In this document: in pieces, positions 10,194 through 21,143 of the stretch | Numbering within the stretch: the stretch's first letter is position 1 | Layout: each line of letters starts with the position of its first letter | NCBI GenBank assembly: GCA_001936135.1 | Contig: CP012810.1 | Span: 1,550,001-1,614,000, forward strand | Length of the DNA stretch: 64,000 nt | Direction of reading: 5' to 3' | Source of the DNA: Saccharomycopsis fibuligera x Saccharomycopsis cf. fibuligera | Lineage: Eukaryota > Ascomycota > Saccharomycetes > Ascoideales > Saccharomycopsidaceae | Program-made: the position numbers and the translations under genes | Notes under the pieces: generated by a model | Seen by the model: only the letters and a program-made list of their open reading frames with translations | Database searches by the model: none | Told to the model about the DNA's origin: nothing

Positions 10194-11591
10194 GAGATTA
10201 GACCTGCTGCTCTTTTTTTTCTTTTTTTTTTTTTTGGTATTTAGAAGCACAAGGTCCGATATAATTGCATAACTGGTATATAAACGAAATATTTTCTGTT
10301 TTCCAAGCACCCTTCGTGTTTTTTTTTCTTTTTTTTTTTCTTTCTCTCTTTTATCTGTGCCGTAACTGCTGTAGGAGGTTTGTTAATATTCATCAATATT
10401 TTTTAGCCACTCAATTGCTCCCTTTGGTTTGACCGTCCATCTTGAGGCGTGTAACGGCCAGTTTTTATTATGCATGTTCCTGTTTCGCTTATGTAATCGT
10501 CAGTGATCACAAAATCTTTTGTACCTCAAAATGCCGAAACTTGCATAGTTTGGGAAAAAAAGGACACATCTTCTCTTTTCTCAAGGTAGCGAGCGCTATA
10601 TAAACTCCTTTAGAGAGGAGCGCGGCATTCAAGTACGTAGATCATCAGGATTGAGTCTTGTATTGCATGTACCCTGCCTTAATACAATCACTACGAGAAA
10701 TGGATTGAGACAATAAGTAGGGATAGAGTGTCCCAAAAACAATAAAAGAGATCTTTCCGGCGGCATTCGGCGGAACAGCGTTCAAGAAAAAGAAACATGA
10801 AAAAAGCCAAAGCCAAAGCCCAGAACCTTAACTGGGGGAGAGAGGCTTTAATACTGCAACGGCTGCCGTCTTGAAATGTAGATATGGTATATGATGCACC
10901 AGCAACATGAGCATAACACCTCGTCTCTACACAAATAGCAGAGGTAGATCGTAGAATGGAGGCCCTTGATGAAAGTTTCCCCCAAAGAGTATACGCTATA
11001 AGCCCGGGGCGAGTACAGATTATGAAACAATTCAGCAAGTGACACGTGCCTTTGACTGATGACACTTGTTTGGTTTTTCTATTTATAGCGGCTTGTTATA
11101 TTAATAGAGCGTCTGGGAAATTTGATCTTGATCTCCAGCGCACCGTTAAAACACGAGCAGCAGCCCGTAACAGGAAAAAGAGTGAAAACGTAAAACAAAT
11201 TTTTTTTTGCCCTTTGTTCATTTCCCCCCCCCCCCCCCAAACACATCGCAAGAACACACATTTGATATCGGTTCCTTGTACTCTTTTCTCAGAGCAAGAT
11301 ACAAAATCAAAAGCAAAAACCAGAATATTTGCTTGCACTCAAAGAAGAAAAAAAGTCACAAGTGGGATCAGGCGGCGCTAAACAGATCTAGACACTTCTT
11401 TTTTTCACTACTTGTTTCATCTTGACTCGTCACAATTTTTGTACGGATCATCCATTACTTTTTTTTTTCGAATCTCGTTCCCACTCGTTTTACAAGGGAT
11501 ACACAGAACTCTGCGGTGAACATATATCATATCCTTGGTACAGAACAAGGTTAAAACACATAAATAAACCAATACGGCACAGAATTACAAG
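10194..11591. other. Intergenic: chitin synthase promoter region
   Basis: Gene-free stretch of 1.4 kb. A TATATAAA box lies near 10597 on the plus strand, about 1 kb before the chitin synthase ATG, so either the leader is long or a short non-coding transcript starts there. A C15 run lies at 11224-11238. Several short frames cross the region but look random. Confidence 0.55.
11224..11238. repeat. Poly(C) tract, 15 bases
   Basis: Fifteen consecutive C, unusual next to the prevailing A/T homopolymers. It lies about 350 bases upstream of the chitin synthase start. Confidence 0.95.
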
Positions 11592-14468
11592 ATGAGCCAG
11601 CCTGATAATAACAACAATCTGTCATTAGATCCAAATCGTCAGCATCAAGATGAGGTACATCCCCAAAATCAGCATCCAGATCCTCATGCTGCTCACGCTG
11701 CTGCTGCCGCAGACGCTATTCATCAAAACCAGCAGGTAAATGTTCCAGGTGGCATTCCTTTGGACCAAGTTGACAATTCAAGATTCTATGACAACGATAC
11801 CGCTTATGATCCACACGCCGAAGCCAGAGCTGCCTTGACGGGCGGCACCCAGTTTACCTATGATTCAGGCTATGACAGATTTGACAAATCAGCAGCCGCT
11901 GGTGGTCAAACCGCCAACACATTTGAAACTGGTGGTTTGAGTGCAAATTTTGACAATCCTGCTGATTTGAGAGCTTCCTTGTATCCGCCAAATGCTGGCA
12001 GTGGTGGTTTTTACTCCAACTTATTCACTTCTAATCAGTCCTTAGCCGACGAAGAATTCTTGAATTTGCCGGTAAATGGTGATTATTATCCAACTAATAC
12101 ATTCTTGGAGGATAACCAATCGATGGTGAATAGATCATCCACCAACTTGCTCAATCCATTTGAGGGCCAAGTCACTGGTGGTACTCATTTGACTAAGATG
12201 ACCACCGGCGGCACTGCATACATTCAAACTGAAGACCCTGCTGATGATCTCCAAGGCGGTAGAACCAAGAAGAGATTGGCCGATTTCTTGGGTAACTTGG
12301 TGTTCGATTGTCCAGTCTCCAATGATTTGTTGAAACAATACAAGACCAAACATGAAGAAAGAGAGTTTTGTTACATGAGATACACTGCCGCCACTTCTGA
12401 TCCAACTGAATTCTCGTTGCAAAGATTTACTTTAAGACAACCACTTTTTAAACCACCTAGAGCTCCTTGTGAATTAATGGTGGTGGTTACCATGTATAAC
12501 GAAGATGACGTCCTTTTGGGTAGAACTTTGAAAGGTGTTTTTGATAACATTAAATACTTGTGCAGCAAGAGAAAATCCAAGGTTTGGGGCGTCGAAGGTT
12601 GGAAAAAAGTGGTGGTTACCATTGTTAGTGATGGTCGTACCAAGATCAACCCAAGAGCTAGAGCTTTGTTGGCATGTTTAGGTGTTTACCAAGATGGTTT
12701 TGCTAAAAACATGGTTAACGATAAACCAGTCACTGCCCATTTGTATGAATACACTACCTTGTTGGGTATTGCTTCTGTTAAAGATGGTGTGGTGAAATTG
12801 ACTAATGAAGATACTTGCCCAATCCAATTGTTATTTTGCTTGAAAGAAAAAAATCAAAAGAAAATTAATTCCCATAGATGGTGTTTCCAAGCGTTTGGTC
12901 CAATTTTGCAACCAAAGGTTGTCATTTTGTTGGATGCTGGTACTGAACCAGCTAAGAGATCTTTGTACTACTTGTGGAAAACTTTTGACCGTAACAAGAA
13001 TGTTGGTGGTGCTTGTGGTGAAATCAAAGCGATGTTGGGTCCAAAGGGCAAATTGTTGATCAATCCATTAGTTGCTTCTCAAAATTTTGAATATAAAATG
13101 TCAAATATTTTGGATAAACCAACTGAATCTGTGTTTGGTTTTATTTCGGTGTTGCCCGGTGCTTTCTCTGCTTATAGATATGAAGCATTGCAAAATGATA
13201 TTACTGGTCATGGTCCATTGGAAGCATATTTCAAAGGTGAAACTTTGCATGATTCTGGAGCTGGCATTTTCACCTCCAATATGTACTTGGCCGAAGATCG
13301 TATCTTATGTTTTGAAATTGTTACTAAAAGAGACTCCAAATGGGTGCTTAAGTATGTCAAGAATGCTTCTGCAGAAACCGATGTTCCTGATAATTTAACC
13401 GAATTCATTTTACAAAGAAGAAGATGGCTAAACGGTTCCTTTTTTGCTGCTATATACGGTATCTTCCATTTTTACCATGTTTTCCGTTCTCGCCATAATC
13501 CAATCAGAATTTTGTTGTTGCTTATTGAATTTTTCTATAACGCCTTCAACTTGTTGGTATCTTGGTTTTCTTTGGGTTCTTTCTTTTTGGTTTTCCGAAT
13601 CTTGACAAAAGCAATGGGTGACAAAAACATGTACTTCCCTGGGGCTGGTAAAGTTATCGCTCTTGTGTTGTTATGGTTGTACGCAACTGCTACTGTTACT
13701 ACTTTTATTTTCTCCTTTGGTAACACTCCAAAAGGTGCCAAAAAATCATATTTGTTAATAGCTGTTTTCTATGCTTTGACTATGGCTTATATGTTGGTGG
13801 CAACTATCTTGTTATCCATTAAGACTGTCACTGGTACCATTAAAGGTGAGAAGAGTAAGGGTGAAGATACTTCATTCACTGATTTATTAAAACAAGAATA
13901 TGTTAGAAACTTGACCATTTCTGTGTTGGCTACTTATGCCTTATATACCATTTCCTCAATTATCTTTTTGGACCCATGGCACATGATAACTTCTTTTGTC
14001 CAATACTTGCTTTTGTCACCAGCTTATATCAACATTTTAAACGTTTATGCATTTTGTAATGTGCATGATATTTCCTGGGGTACCAAGGGTGATGATGGAA
14101 TCAAGACAGATTTGGGTGTGGTAAAGCAATCTGCTGCCGGTACTTTCGAAATTGAAATCCCTACTACTGATGAAGAGATTGATGCTGCTTACAAGAAGGA
14201 AGCTGAAATGTTAATGGTTCCAGCACCAGAAGACGGTGATGGTAATAATGATGATGCCAAATTTTATTATGCTTTTGTTAGATCTATTTTGGTTATCACT
14301 TGGATCATTTCTAACGTGGCTATCATTGCTATCGTGTTAACTACAGGTAATAGTGGATACAAGCAGCAAATTTTCCTTACGGTTATTTTGTATGCTGTGG
14401 CATTCATGGCAGTTTTCAGAAGTTTGGGATGTGCAGCCTACTTGCTTCTTAGAGCATTCGGAAAATGA
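11592..14468 (+). CDS. Chitin synthase, class I-like (958 aa)
   Basis: This membrane GT2 enzyme polymerises UDP-GlcNAc into chitin at the plasma membrane or septum. Residues 1 to about 210 form a hydrophilic Gln/Asn/His/Ala/Gly-rich tail. The catalytic core follows: ELMVVVTMYNEDDVLLGRTL, a DAG motif at about 448-450, SNMYLAEDRILCFE with the EDR at about 568-570, and the product-channel signature QRRRW at 608-612. The C-terminal third carries multiple transmembrane helices. The core (GVYQDGFAKNMVND, KEKNQKKINSHRW) resembles both yeast Chs1 and Chs2; within Candida the class I enzymes CHS2 and CHS8 are the likely relatives, and I do not choose between them. Codon use is biased to TTG, GGT and GCT, suggesting good expression. 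The gene is convergent with LRP1. Confidence 0.95.
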   Translation: MSQPDNNNNLSLDPNRQHQDEVHPQNQHPDPHAAHAAAAADAIHQNQQVNVPGGIPLDQVDNSRFYDNDTAYDPHAEARAALTGGTQFTYDSGYDRFDKSAAAGGQTANTFETGGLSANFDNPADLRASLYPPNAGSGGFYSNLFTSNQSLADEEFLNLPVNGDYYPTNTFLEDNQSMVNRSSTNLLNPFEGQVTGGTHLTKMTTGGTAYIQTEDPADDLQGGRTKKRLADFLGNLVFDCPVSNDLLKQYKTKHEEREFCYMRYTAATSDPTEFSLQRFTLRQPLFKPPRAPCELMVVVTMYNEDDVLLGRTLKGVFDNIKYLCSKRKSKVWGVEGWKKVVVTIVSDGRTKINPRARALLACLGVYQDGFAKNMVNDKPVTAHLYEYTTLLGIASVKDGVVKLTNEDTCPIQLLFCLKEKNQKKINSHRWCFQAFGPILQPKVVILLDAGTEPAKRSLYYLWKTFDRNKNVGGACGEIKAMLGPKGKLLINPLVASQNFEYKMSNILDKPTESVFGFISVLPGAFSAYRYEALQNDITGHGPLEAYFKGETLHDSGAGIFTSNMYLAEDRILCFEIVTKRDSKWVLKYVKNASAETDVPDNLTEFILQRRRWLNGSFFAAIYGIFHFYHVFRSRHNPIRILLLLIEFFYNAFNLLVSWFSLGSFFLVFRILTKAMGDKNMYFPGAGKVIALVLLWLYATATVTTFIFSFGNTPKGAKKSYLLIAVFYALTMAYMLVATILLSIKTVTGTIKGEKSKGEDTSFTDLLKQEYVRNLTISVLATYALYTISSIIFLDPWHMITSFVQYLLLSPAYINILNVYAFCNVHDISWGTKGDDGIKTDLGVVKQSAAGTFEIEIPTTDEEIDAAYKKEAEMLMVPAPEDGDGNNDDAKFYYAFVRSILVITWIISNVAIIAIVLTTGNSGYKQQIFLTVILYAVAFMAVFRSLGCAAYLLLRAFGK

Positions 14469-15204
14469 TTTTACTGCAAAGTTTTAGTTGTTTATTCGTT
14501 CATCATTAATTTACCTATATTATTTTTTTTATCTGGGCGATTATAGTAAAGCTGATGCCAAACTATGACGCATTTTGCATTAATTCAATTTATACTTTTT
14601 TTTCTTTTTTTTTATATAGTATCCCTTTCGTTTTTACTACATTTTTTCAAGATTTATCGTTATTATTTTTTTTTTTTTCCATCCTTTGCTTTTTTATCTG
14701 TCATTGTGTTTTTTATGTTTTTTTTTGAAATTAAATTGTTGGTTGAAGTTTTATTTTTCATTGTTTGAACTACCCTTCTTTCTCTATTTATGCTTTTTTC
14801 GCTTGCGCTATAGAATATTGTTGAATAAAGGGAAGTTTGGGTGAGCAGAAGCTACTAAAAACTTAAGTAAAAATGGGTCAAGATACCCGAGTATTGCAAG
14901 TGTAGTTTCAGAGGAAGGCATCATGTCACACAAGAATACAACTACAAAAAAACTTTTCCATAATAAATAAAACGAAAAAGAAAGACGTGTATCCCAATAT
15001 AGATAAAAATAGTATATTACAATAGTTTTATGCAGTGTTATTATTATTAGCACCACCAAATGCACAAAAAAAATAATGCTTTCTTTATTGAAACCAATAA
15101 AAATAGTGAGAACAAGGGCCTTCGAAATGACCAAGTTTAGCATTTCACAAGCCTTGATTCACAAAACCCCAGTGACACAATACACAAAAGATAATAAACA
15201 GAAT
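14469..15204. other. Intergenic between convergent genes
   Basis: The 3' regions of chitin synthase (+) and LRP1 (-). T-rich on the left half (about 14521-14760) and A/T-rich on the right, consistent with two facing 3' ends. No gene seen. Confidence 0.6.
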
Positions 15205-15747
15205 TCATGCATTTTTATTATCACTTTTGACCTTCTTCTTTCTTTTCTTCTTATCTGTAGGCTTCAGCACCTTGCTATCCGTCTTGACTTTTTTCTTTTG
15301 CTTCTTCTCTACAGAACCACCACCATTTTCCTTACTCGATTCCAAAGTTTTCTCGTCTGGTCTAATTACCGGCGTAGACGAAGACAAAGTAGTACCTCCA
15401 ACAGTTGCCTTTATAAATCTCTGGGCTGCTTCAATGTTGACTCTCAGCGCTTTGGAATGTTTCTGCTGATGGCGACGATACTTGTCAATGTATCTTTTCA
15501 CTCTTTCCACTTCTTGGTTCACTGCATGCTTGGATGGGTCCTCTCCTAGCAACTGCAAATATACGGTGAGTAGCTTGACCAAAGTATATGTGTAATTATT
15601 TATGATTTCCACGCTTTCTGCCGATGATGAAGTGTTGGATATTCTCTCGTTCAAGGACTTGGATATAAGCTGCTTCACGTCGGGCTGAAGGCCAGCAACT
15701 GACGTATCTAGTTTGTCCAAAAGGGTATCTAAGTTAACTTCATCCAT
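15205..15747 (-). CDS. LRP1: Lrp1/Rrp47-type exosome cofactor (C1D family, 180 aa)
   Basis: The protein starts MDEVNLDTLLDKLDTSV and has an all-helical Sas10/C1D-like domain over about residues 1-110 (including NNYTYTLVKLLTVYLQLLG and VERVKRYIDKYRRHQQKHS). It ends in a Lys-rich tail (KKQKKKVKTD, KKKRKKKVKS). In yeast Lrp1/Rrp47 binds the nuclear exosome nuclease Rrp6 and structured RNA, helping in snoRNA and 5.8S rRNA 3' processing. The start was set at 15747 because the 33 codons upstream of this Met do not fit the family and the domain begins here; the longer frame starts at 15846. It is divergent from the gene at 16471. Confidence 0.82.
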   Translation of the reverse strand: MDEVNLDTLLDKLDTSVAGLQPDVKQLISKSLNERISNTSSSAESVEIINNYTYTLVKLLTVYLQLLGEDPSKHAVNQEVERVKRYIDKYRRHQQKHSKALRVNIEAAQRFIKATVGGTTLSSSTPVIRPDEKTLESSKENGGGSVEKKQKKKVKTDSKVLKPTDKKKRKKKVKSDNKNA

Positions 15748-16257
15748 TTCTATTGTTTGTATTTTGAGAATGAGTGTAAATTGAAAATGTGCCTTGTCTA
15801 TCAATAGCACCCACAATCTCCCCCTCAGCTCATCTTGTCCCAGCATGCTCTCCTAATACAATTTTTTTTTTATTTTGAAAATTATTACTCTGTGGTTATG
15901 CGCCCCGTGGCGTTACTATAGCCTTGCATGGCACCGTACAGCGGCGTGCGTCATTGAAAGACGAAATCTAAAAATGCATTTTGGGCGACTGCGCTTAACA
16001 TCGAAAAAACAATTTCAAACATGCTACACACAGAGCATAGTTGAAAGCTTTTGCTATAACCAATCTTAAGCGGTTATCCTATTTTCCTGTTTTTCAGTGT
16101 TTCGTGTGTTTGCTTTTTGGTTATATTTTTTTACAGCAAAGTGGAACTCATTTTGTTGTCAGTGTGGTTTACTCTGTTTATTCAGTGTGGGTTATTGTTC
16201 TCGCTTAACTGAAAGTTTCTGATTTCCTCCTGCTGCTGCTGCCGCTGCTGTATCAGT

Positions 16258-16291
<34 letters not shown>

Positions 16292-16470
16292 AAATTTGCT
16301 TTCCTTTACTGTTTTTTTTTTTTTTTTGTCTCGCTTATCTAACTAGTATCTCATCGCCTGTATCAAAAATCAGCAATCAAAGGTTTTTTTCAGGCATTTT
16401 TGTGAATTAAAACTAAAGCCATTAGTTATCTTTTTCAGTTTCTGAGCTCTCCGTCTGTCACTGAGATACA
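15748..16470. other. Intergenic: divergent promoter with GT repeat
   Basis: Shared promoter for LRP1 (-) and the gene at 16471 (+). It holds a short run of CTG-like triplets near 16229-16250, a (GT)16 repeat at 16259-16290, and a T15 run near 16313-16327. No gene seen. Confidence 0.6.
16259..16290. repeat. (GT)16 microsatellite
   Basis: Sixteen uninterrupted GT units about 180 bases before the start of the coiled-coil gene. Confidence 0.95.
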
Positions 16471-18126
16471 ATGAGCCATCATAAACCTTCCTCTTTAGAA
16501 ACCGACACAGACGGTAAGCGACTCAGCGATTCCGAGAAAATGTCACCAGAGAAAAGTCCACTTTCCAGCCCCACCAATACTAATACCAATACCAATACCA
16601 ACACTAATACAAATACAAATACCTCAACACCAACACCGACTTCAAATATAAACTCGGGTAACGAGAGCCTATCTGACGACTTGGGGCCAAAAGATCATGG
16701 CGATGATGATGTTACTGGAGAAGATGACAATGCCGAAGACAATAATGTTGAAGACGATAATTCTGAAGATGTGAAAGTTAACGTTCCAGTAAGTATGCTT
16801 TCTAGCTCCGAAGTGCTCAAGGATTTGGAGGAAATGGATGTGAAAAATTTGGAATCATTTCAGGACAGATTAGCGGCCGATTATCGACTTCTTGCGCAAG
16901 AGTTTAACAATTCACGGCAAAAAAGAGCGGAAGAGTATCTCGAAGTCATTGCTGAAATGAAAAAGACGTTGAATGACAATTTCAAGAAATTTAACCAAGA
17001 AATTGATAAGTTACAGCCGCAGAATGATCCAGATTTTGGATATGAGGTTGCTAATGAATATAGTGGCGAATCAAAGCTCAAGCTACCTAGTGCGCCAACA
17101 TTAACTGATTTCCCAATATTTCCAGCAAGCTTCCGTCGAATGGTCCAAGTATACGAGAGGAAAATCAATGTATTAACAAGTCAGTATCAGTATGAGTTTC
17201 ACAACACTGAGCAACAAAAATTCAATAATGTTAAACTTATTTGGCAGCAGTATTTTCAGAATAAGATGCAGCTGAAAGAAGAAACAAGGGAAAGTATAAG
17301 GCGAGAAATTGATGATTTGGAAAATGAGCTATATAACGTCAACGCATATAAGGCAAAAATGGATGGTACGAAAAGACAGCGATTGTCTAAATTAAGAATT
17401 GGAAGTTTGGAACAAACACAAGATAATAGAGAAAAACGCACAACCAGTGATTATTTCGATTTGCAAGATAGTGCCATAAATTTACTGAAAGAGTATACCG
17501 CATTGAAGCAGAAAATTGAACAAGATGGAACGGCACTGGCACTGGCACGGGCACGGGCACTGGTAACATCAGCTTCGGCTAATGAGGTCTATGAGGACAC
17601 TTGCAAGATCAGGCTACTCACTGAAGGAATCGAACGGCAAAAGACCAAAAGACATTATGAATTTCTTCAAAAAATAATGAAGCAAATTGGTGAGCCAAGT
17701 GAAGCTGGCTCTGAAGCTGATGCCACTGCTGAATCTGGGCAGAAAGTTGTAACAGCTAAAAGTTCAGAACACACTGAAGCTATCAAAACTGAATCTGAAA
17801 TACAATTGCCGACAGAACAGCACGACGCTGCAAAATACGTTTCTTCACAAGCGCCAGAAGCGCCCCAACAACTACCACCAATATCAGGGAAGTCACTGGC
17901 AACGTCGTCTACTAGACTACCAAGTTTATCGTTGTTACTTTCTGGAGATGCAGACTTACCTCCACCGACTACTTATGCTCCTCCACCGCAAGACCAATTT
18001 CAAAGGCAAAGGCAAATGTACTCAAATAATTATAGTGATAGTAATAATATAGTGCGGAAGGAAGAGTACCCATTTCGGTCACAAGAGCCAAAGCCATACG
18101 ACTATGGTAACTATGATCATCAATAA
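16471..18126 (+). CDS. Acidic coiled-coil protein, possibly Sds3-like (551 aa)
   Basis: The N-terminus holds an Asn-Thr dipeptide repeat (about 10 units, from about residue 37) and an Asp/Glu-rich stretch (about 70-105). The centre is a long charged coiled-coil (RLAADYRLLAQEFNNSRQ and onward, about 130-185, then 225-300), with a conserved-looking PIFPASFRRMVQVYE between. The C-terminus is Pro/Gln/Ser-rich. The arrangement (coiled coil followed by a segment predicted to bind partners) is reminiscent of Sds3/Dep1-type subunits of the Rpd3L histone deacetylase complex, but I see no diagnostic motif; treat this as a guess. A stretch of alternating Ala-Leu and Ala-Arg (about 351-362) comes from a short DNA repeat near 17533-17563. 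No signal peptide or membrane segment. Confidence 0.85.
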   Translation: MSHHKPSSLETDTDGKRLSDSEKMSPEKSPLSSPTNTNTNTNTNTNTNTNTSTPTPTSNINSGNESLSDDLGPKDHGDDDVTGEDDNAEDNNVEDDNSEDVKVNVPVSMLSSSEVLKDLEEMDVKNLESFQDRLAADYRLLAQEFNNSRQKRAEEYLEVIAEMKKTLNDNFKKFNQEIDKLQPQNDPDFGYEVANEYSGESKLKLPSAPTLTDFPIFPASFRRMVQVYERKINVLTSQYQYEFHNTEQQKFNNVKLIWQQYFQNKMQLKEETRESIRREIDDLENELYNVNAYKAKMDGTKRQRLSKLRIGSLEQTQDNREKRTTSDYFDLQDSAINLLKEYTALKQKIEQDGTALALARARALVTSASANEVYEDTCKIRLLTEGIERQKTKRHYEFLQKIMKQIGEPSEAGSEADATAESGQKVVTAKSSEHTEAIKTESEIQLPTEQHDAAKYVSSQAPEAPQQLPPISGKSLATSSTRLPSLSLLLSGDADLPPPTTYAPPPQDQFQRQRQMYSNNYSDSNNIVRKEEYPFRSQEPKPYDYGNYDHQ

Positions 18127-18799
18127 TAAGACTTTTCAACCAGCTTCGTGGCATGCTGCAAAGCATAGCAAAACATTGTATAGCTACGTTTATAAAAAGT
18201 TATGAGATATGAAAATATAGTTTTTGTTTTAATGTGTTTTTCTAAAATAATAATTGAGTTAATTTACTTTTGCTTCATCAAGGAGTTATTCTAACCACAT
18301 AGCTATCTATACGTGGTGATGACAGGATATAGGGCCGTCCGCTAAGTACGACCCATTGTTATGGTACCTTATCGGGTGTTAACCGGCCTTTGGTCAACTT
18401 TATCGTGTTTCTTTCTTTTGCTAATATACACACAAAAGTTTCCTTCCTTCTCAATTTCGTTTTTAGCAATGCTATTGACGAACTGTGTTTTGCAATCTGC
18501 CAAGTGTGCTGACTCCCTGAAAGAACATATAAAGGAAAGCATTGATCAAGAGGCAACGAAATCCAACAGATAGATAGCGTGCAGGGCAATAGATAAAAAT
18601 TGAAGAAAAAGGAAAAAAGTAAAGGAAAAAAAAAGTAAATAAAATAAAATAAAATAAAATAAAATAGCATCGCTGATTTAAAGCACCGCATCATCAGTGA
18701 AGACATAAGTTCCTAAAGCCAGTTCTCTTATTTAATTGACCGCTTTTATGCAACAATATCATTTATCATTATCGACGAATTTAGCACAATTTCTACAGA
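18127..18799. other. Intergenic
   Basis: Spacer between two plus-strand genes. Contains an (AAAAT)n run at about 18637-18665. A 70-codon frame (18361-18573) and a minus-strand frame (18359-18706) look like chance. Confidence 0.6.
18637..18665. repeat. (AAAAT)n repeat
   Basis: About five to six AAAAT units about 135 bases upstream of the UBX5 start. Confidence 0.85.
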
Positions 18800-20377
18800 A
18801 TGAGTTCTGAGCAAATAGACACTTTTATTGCTGTGACAAGCAGTGATGGCGATACCGCTAAGAAATACCTTGATTTTAGTGGTGGCGATCTAGAAGCAGC
18901 CATCACTTTTTTCTTTGAAGGCGGTGGCAGCACCACTGCTGCTACTAGTACTACTACAAATACCAACGCTAACAATAGCGTTACGCCAAATCCAAACCCA
19001 GCTATAGCTGATCCAGACGCCGATGCCGAATTGGCTCAAAGGTTACAGAATGAAGCATACCAGGACGATGTCCGTGCACCAGACCAAGCAAGAACTGAGC
19101 GCCTTGTGGATGATGGCGGGTTTGGGCTAGATTATCGTGCGTTTATGTCTAGAGGTGATGTTTCGCCGCCAAGGTCGTTTTCTGAGCGAGGAATTTTCAA
19201 TCAGTTTGAAAATGATTTGATTGATGATGAAGAAGGGGTTAGTAATAATGAGGAAGAGATTTACGATCGACAGTTTGGCGCTAGCAGTACATTAACTGAA
19301 CATCAAAAGAGACTAGCCAAATTGTTTCGTCCACCGTTTGACTTAATTGAGAGATTGACATTAGATGCAGCTAAGAAGAAGGGCCAACAGGAAAAAAAAT
19401 GGATTTTGATTAATATTCAAGACGTTTCTGATTTTCAATGTCAGTTGCTAAATAGAGATTTTTGGTCGAATCCGTCTATTAAGCAAGTGGTGAAACTGAA
19501 TTTTATTTTTTTGCAATACCAAAATAAGGAATTCCAGGCTCGTGAATATATCCAATTCAATCCGTTTACCGGATATCCACATATAGCTATTTTGGATCCT
19601 TATTCTGGAGAAAGATACAGAATGTGGGACGAGGTTCCAAAACATGAAAAATGGCTTGAACAAATTTACGATTTTTTGGACCGTTACTCATTGCATCCGG
19701 GCCACAAGAACCCTGCGATTAGCCATAAGAAGAAGGTTGACCCAAGTTCCTTGTCAGAAGAACAGCAGCTCAATCTTGCAATGAAAAAATCAATGAATAG
19801 TGGCGGGGACGCGGACGACGATAGCGATGTTGAAGAAGTGCGTGAAATTGTATCGCATAACAATTATTACAATCCAATAAGTCTAGATTCTGATGAGGAA
19901 GAATCAGCACCAGAGTTTGAAGATGATGATGAAGACGAAAATGCAGAAGTGCAAGAGGTCCGTAACGAGGGATTGGTAACTGCTGCTACTAGCAATGCAT
20001 CCTCAAAGGAAGCATATCCAGTGGATCAAGATGAAGAGATGGGAGACGAAGAAGAAGAAGAAGAAGAAGAAGATTTAACCGAGGATGAAATATTTGCTAC
20101 TATACTACCGGTGGATCACAAAGAACCAGATAGCGGAGCAGGAGTCACTAGAATACAAATAAGATTTGGTGATGGTACGAGAGTGGTGCGCCGATTCTCG
20201 CTAAATGATCCAGTGAGAAACATTTACGAAGTAATGAAGGCCAATTATGACCAGGTGAAGGATAAAGTGTTCACCCTTACGATTCAGCGGGTGAATCTTA
20301 TCCAGAAGCTAAACGAGACAATAGAGGAGGCAGGGTTAAAGAACTCGTCGATATTAGTGGACACTATAGACGACTGA
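18800..20377 (+). CDS. UBX5: Ubx5-type UBX-domain Cdc48 cofactor (525 aa)
   Basis: Four parts can be seen in order. Residues 1-43 form a UBA-like domain (AKKYLDFSGGDLEAAITFFF). Residues about 173-305 form a thioredoxin-like UAS domain (KKWILINIQDVSDFQCQLLN, FTGYPHIAILDPYSG). A UIM-like helix EEQQLNLAMKKSMN follows at about 320-333, and a C-terminal UBX domain spans about 445-525 (TRIQIRFGDGTRVVRRF). This order matches yeast Ubx5 and human UBXN7, which link the ATPase Cdc48/p97 to ubiquitinated substrates, including cullin-ligase targets. Between UIM and UBX is a long Asp/Glu-rich linker with a Glu run (about 415-430). The ATG at 18800 is the first in frame and begins the UBA domain. Confidence 0.92.
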   Translation: MSSEQIDTFIAVTSSDGDTAKKYLDFSGGDLEAAITFFFEGGGSTTAATSTTTNTNANNSVTPNPNPAIADPDADAELAQRLQNEAYQDDVRAPDQARTERLVDDGGFGLDYRAFMSRGDVSPPRSFSERGIFNQFENDLIDDEEGVSNNEEEIYDRQFGASSTLTEHQKRLAKLFRPPFDLIERLTLDAAKKKGQQEKKWILINIQDVSDFQCQLLNRDFWSNPSIKQVVKLNFIFLQYQNKEFQAREYIQFNPFTGYPHIAILDPYSGERYRMWDEVPKHEKWLEQIYDFLDRYSLHPGHKNPAISHKKKVDPSSLSEEQQLNLAMKKSMNSGGDADDDSDVEEVREIVSHNNYYNPISLDSDEEESAPEFEDDDEDENAEVQEVRNEGLVTAATSNASSKEAYPVDQDEEMGDEEEEEEEEDLTEDEIFATILPVDHKEPDSGAGVTRIQIRFGDGTRVVRRFSLNDPVRNIYEVMKANYDQVKDKVFTLTIQRVNLIQKLNETIEEAGLKNSSILVDTIDD

Positions 20378-20841
20378 GGCTAAAGCAGGGGGAAGGGGTG
20401 CGGTGCACCTATACATATTCTTTAATTATGTTTAATAGCATACTTTTTCTTGACCGATGATGAATTTAAGTCGCAGTAGCAGGTAACTGACTGCACAGTA
20501 AATATAAAAATAAATAAATAAATAGTAGTAGTAGCAGTTGTAACTGGGTGAGTATATATGGGTTCTGTTGGGGGAAGCACAAGCCACAGTGGCACGGGGT
20601 GCACGGGGTGCACGAGATGCGCATCTCATGCATCACGTGAATGATGTGACGCATGTGAAGTCACGTTTTGCCACTGCGGTTTGACACATTCAGCAGTCTG
20701 AGTTGAATCAACACTAAAATGTATATTTTAGTGTAAACGTACGTACCTTTTGAGGATTACCCTGCTGTGTCCGTACCAGATGTCCGCACACAGAAAACGA
20801 ACGGCGACGGGCCGAGAGTCCGGAATGGCGGCTGCGCTGCC

Positions 20842-20881
20842 GTAGTACCGTAGTACCGTCGTACCGTAATACCGTCGTACT
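20842..20881. repeat. Five tandem 8-bp units (GTAGTACC-like)
   Basis: The units read GTAGTACC, GTAGTACC, GTCGTACC, GTAATACC and GTCGTACT head to tail. They contain GTAC cores on a fixed 8-bp period. Confidence 0.85.
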
Positions 20882-21118
20882 GCGTGTATATAGAGCGGTG
20901 GCCACAAGGCCTCAGTTTGGTATTAGTTGATTTGCAGCAATTATCGTCCCATCTCATCTCCCCTTGCCACACGCTCCTTTGGATGAGTGACTGGAGTAGT
21001 AGTACACTTAACCCTCGATTGTGATTAGTCACTCAACAAAAGTCTAATAAGGTATATCACCAGAACACTCCCTACTCTCACTAACCCAAGGTCACTCACT
21101 CACTCACTTATTGCGGTC

Positions 21119-21143
21119 TCTGCTCTGCTCTGCTCTGCTCTGC
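21119..21143. repeat. (TCTGC)5 repeat
   Basis: Five exact TCTGC units, preceded by TCAC units near 21092-21109. Confidence 0.9.
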
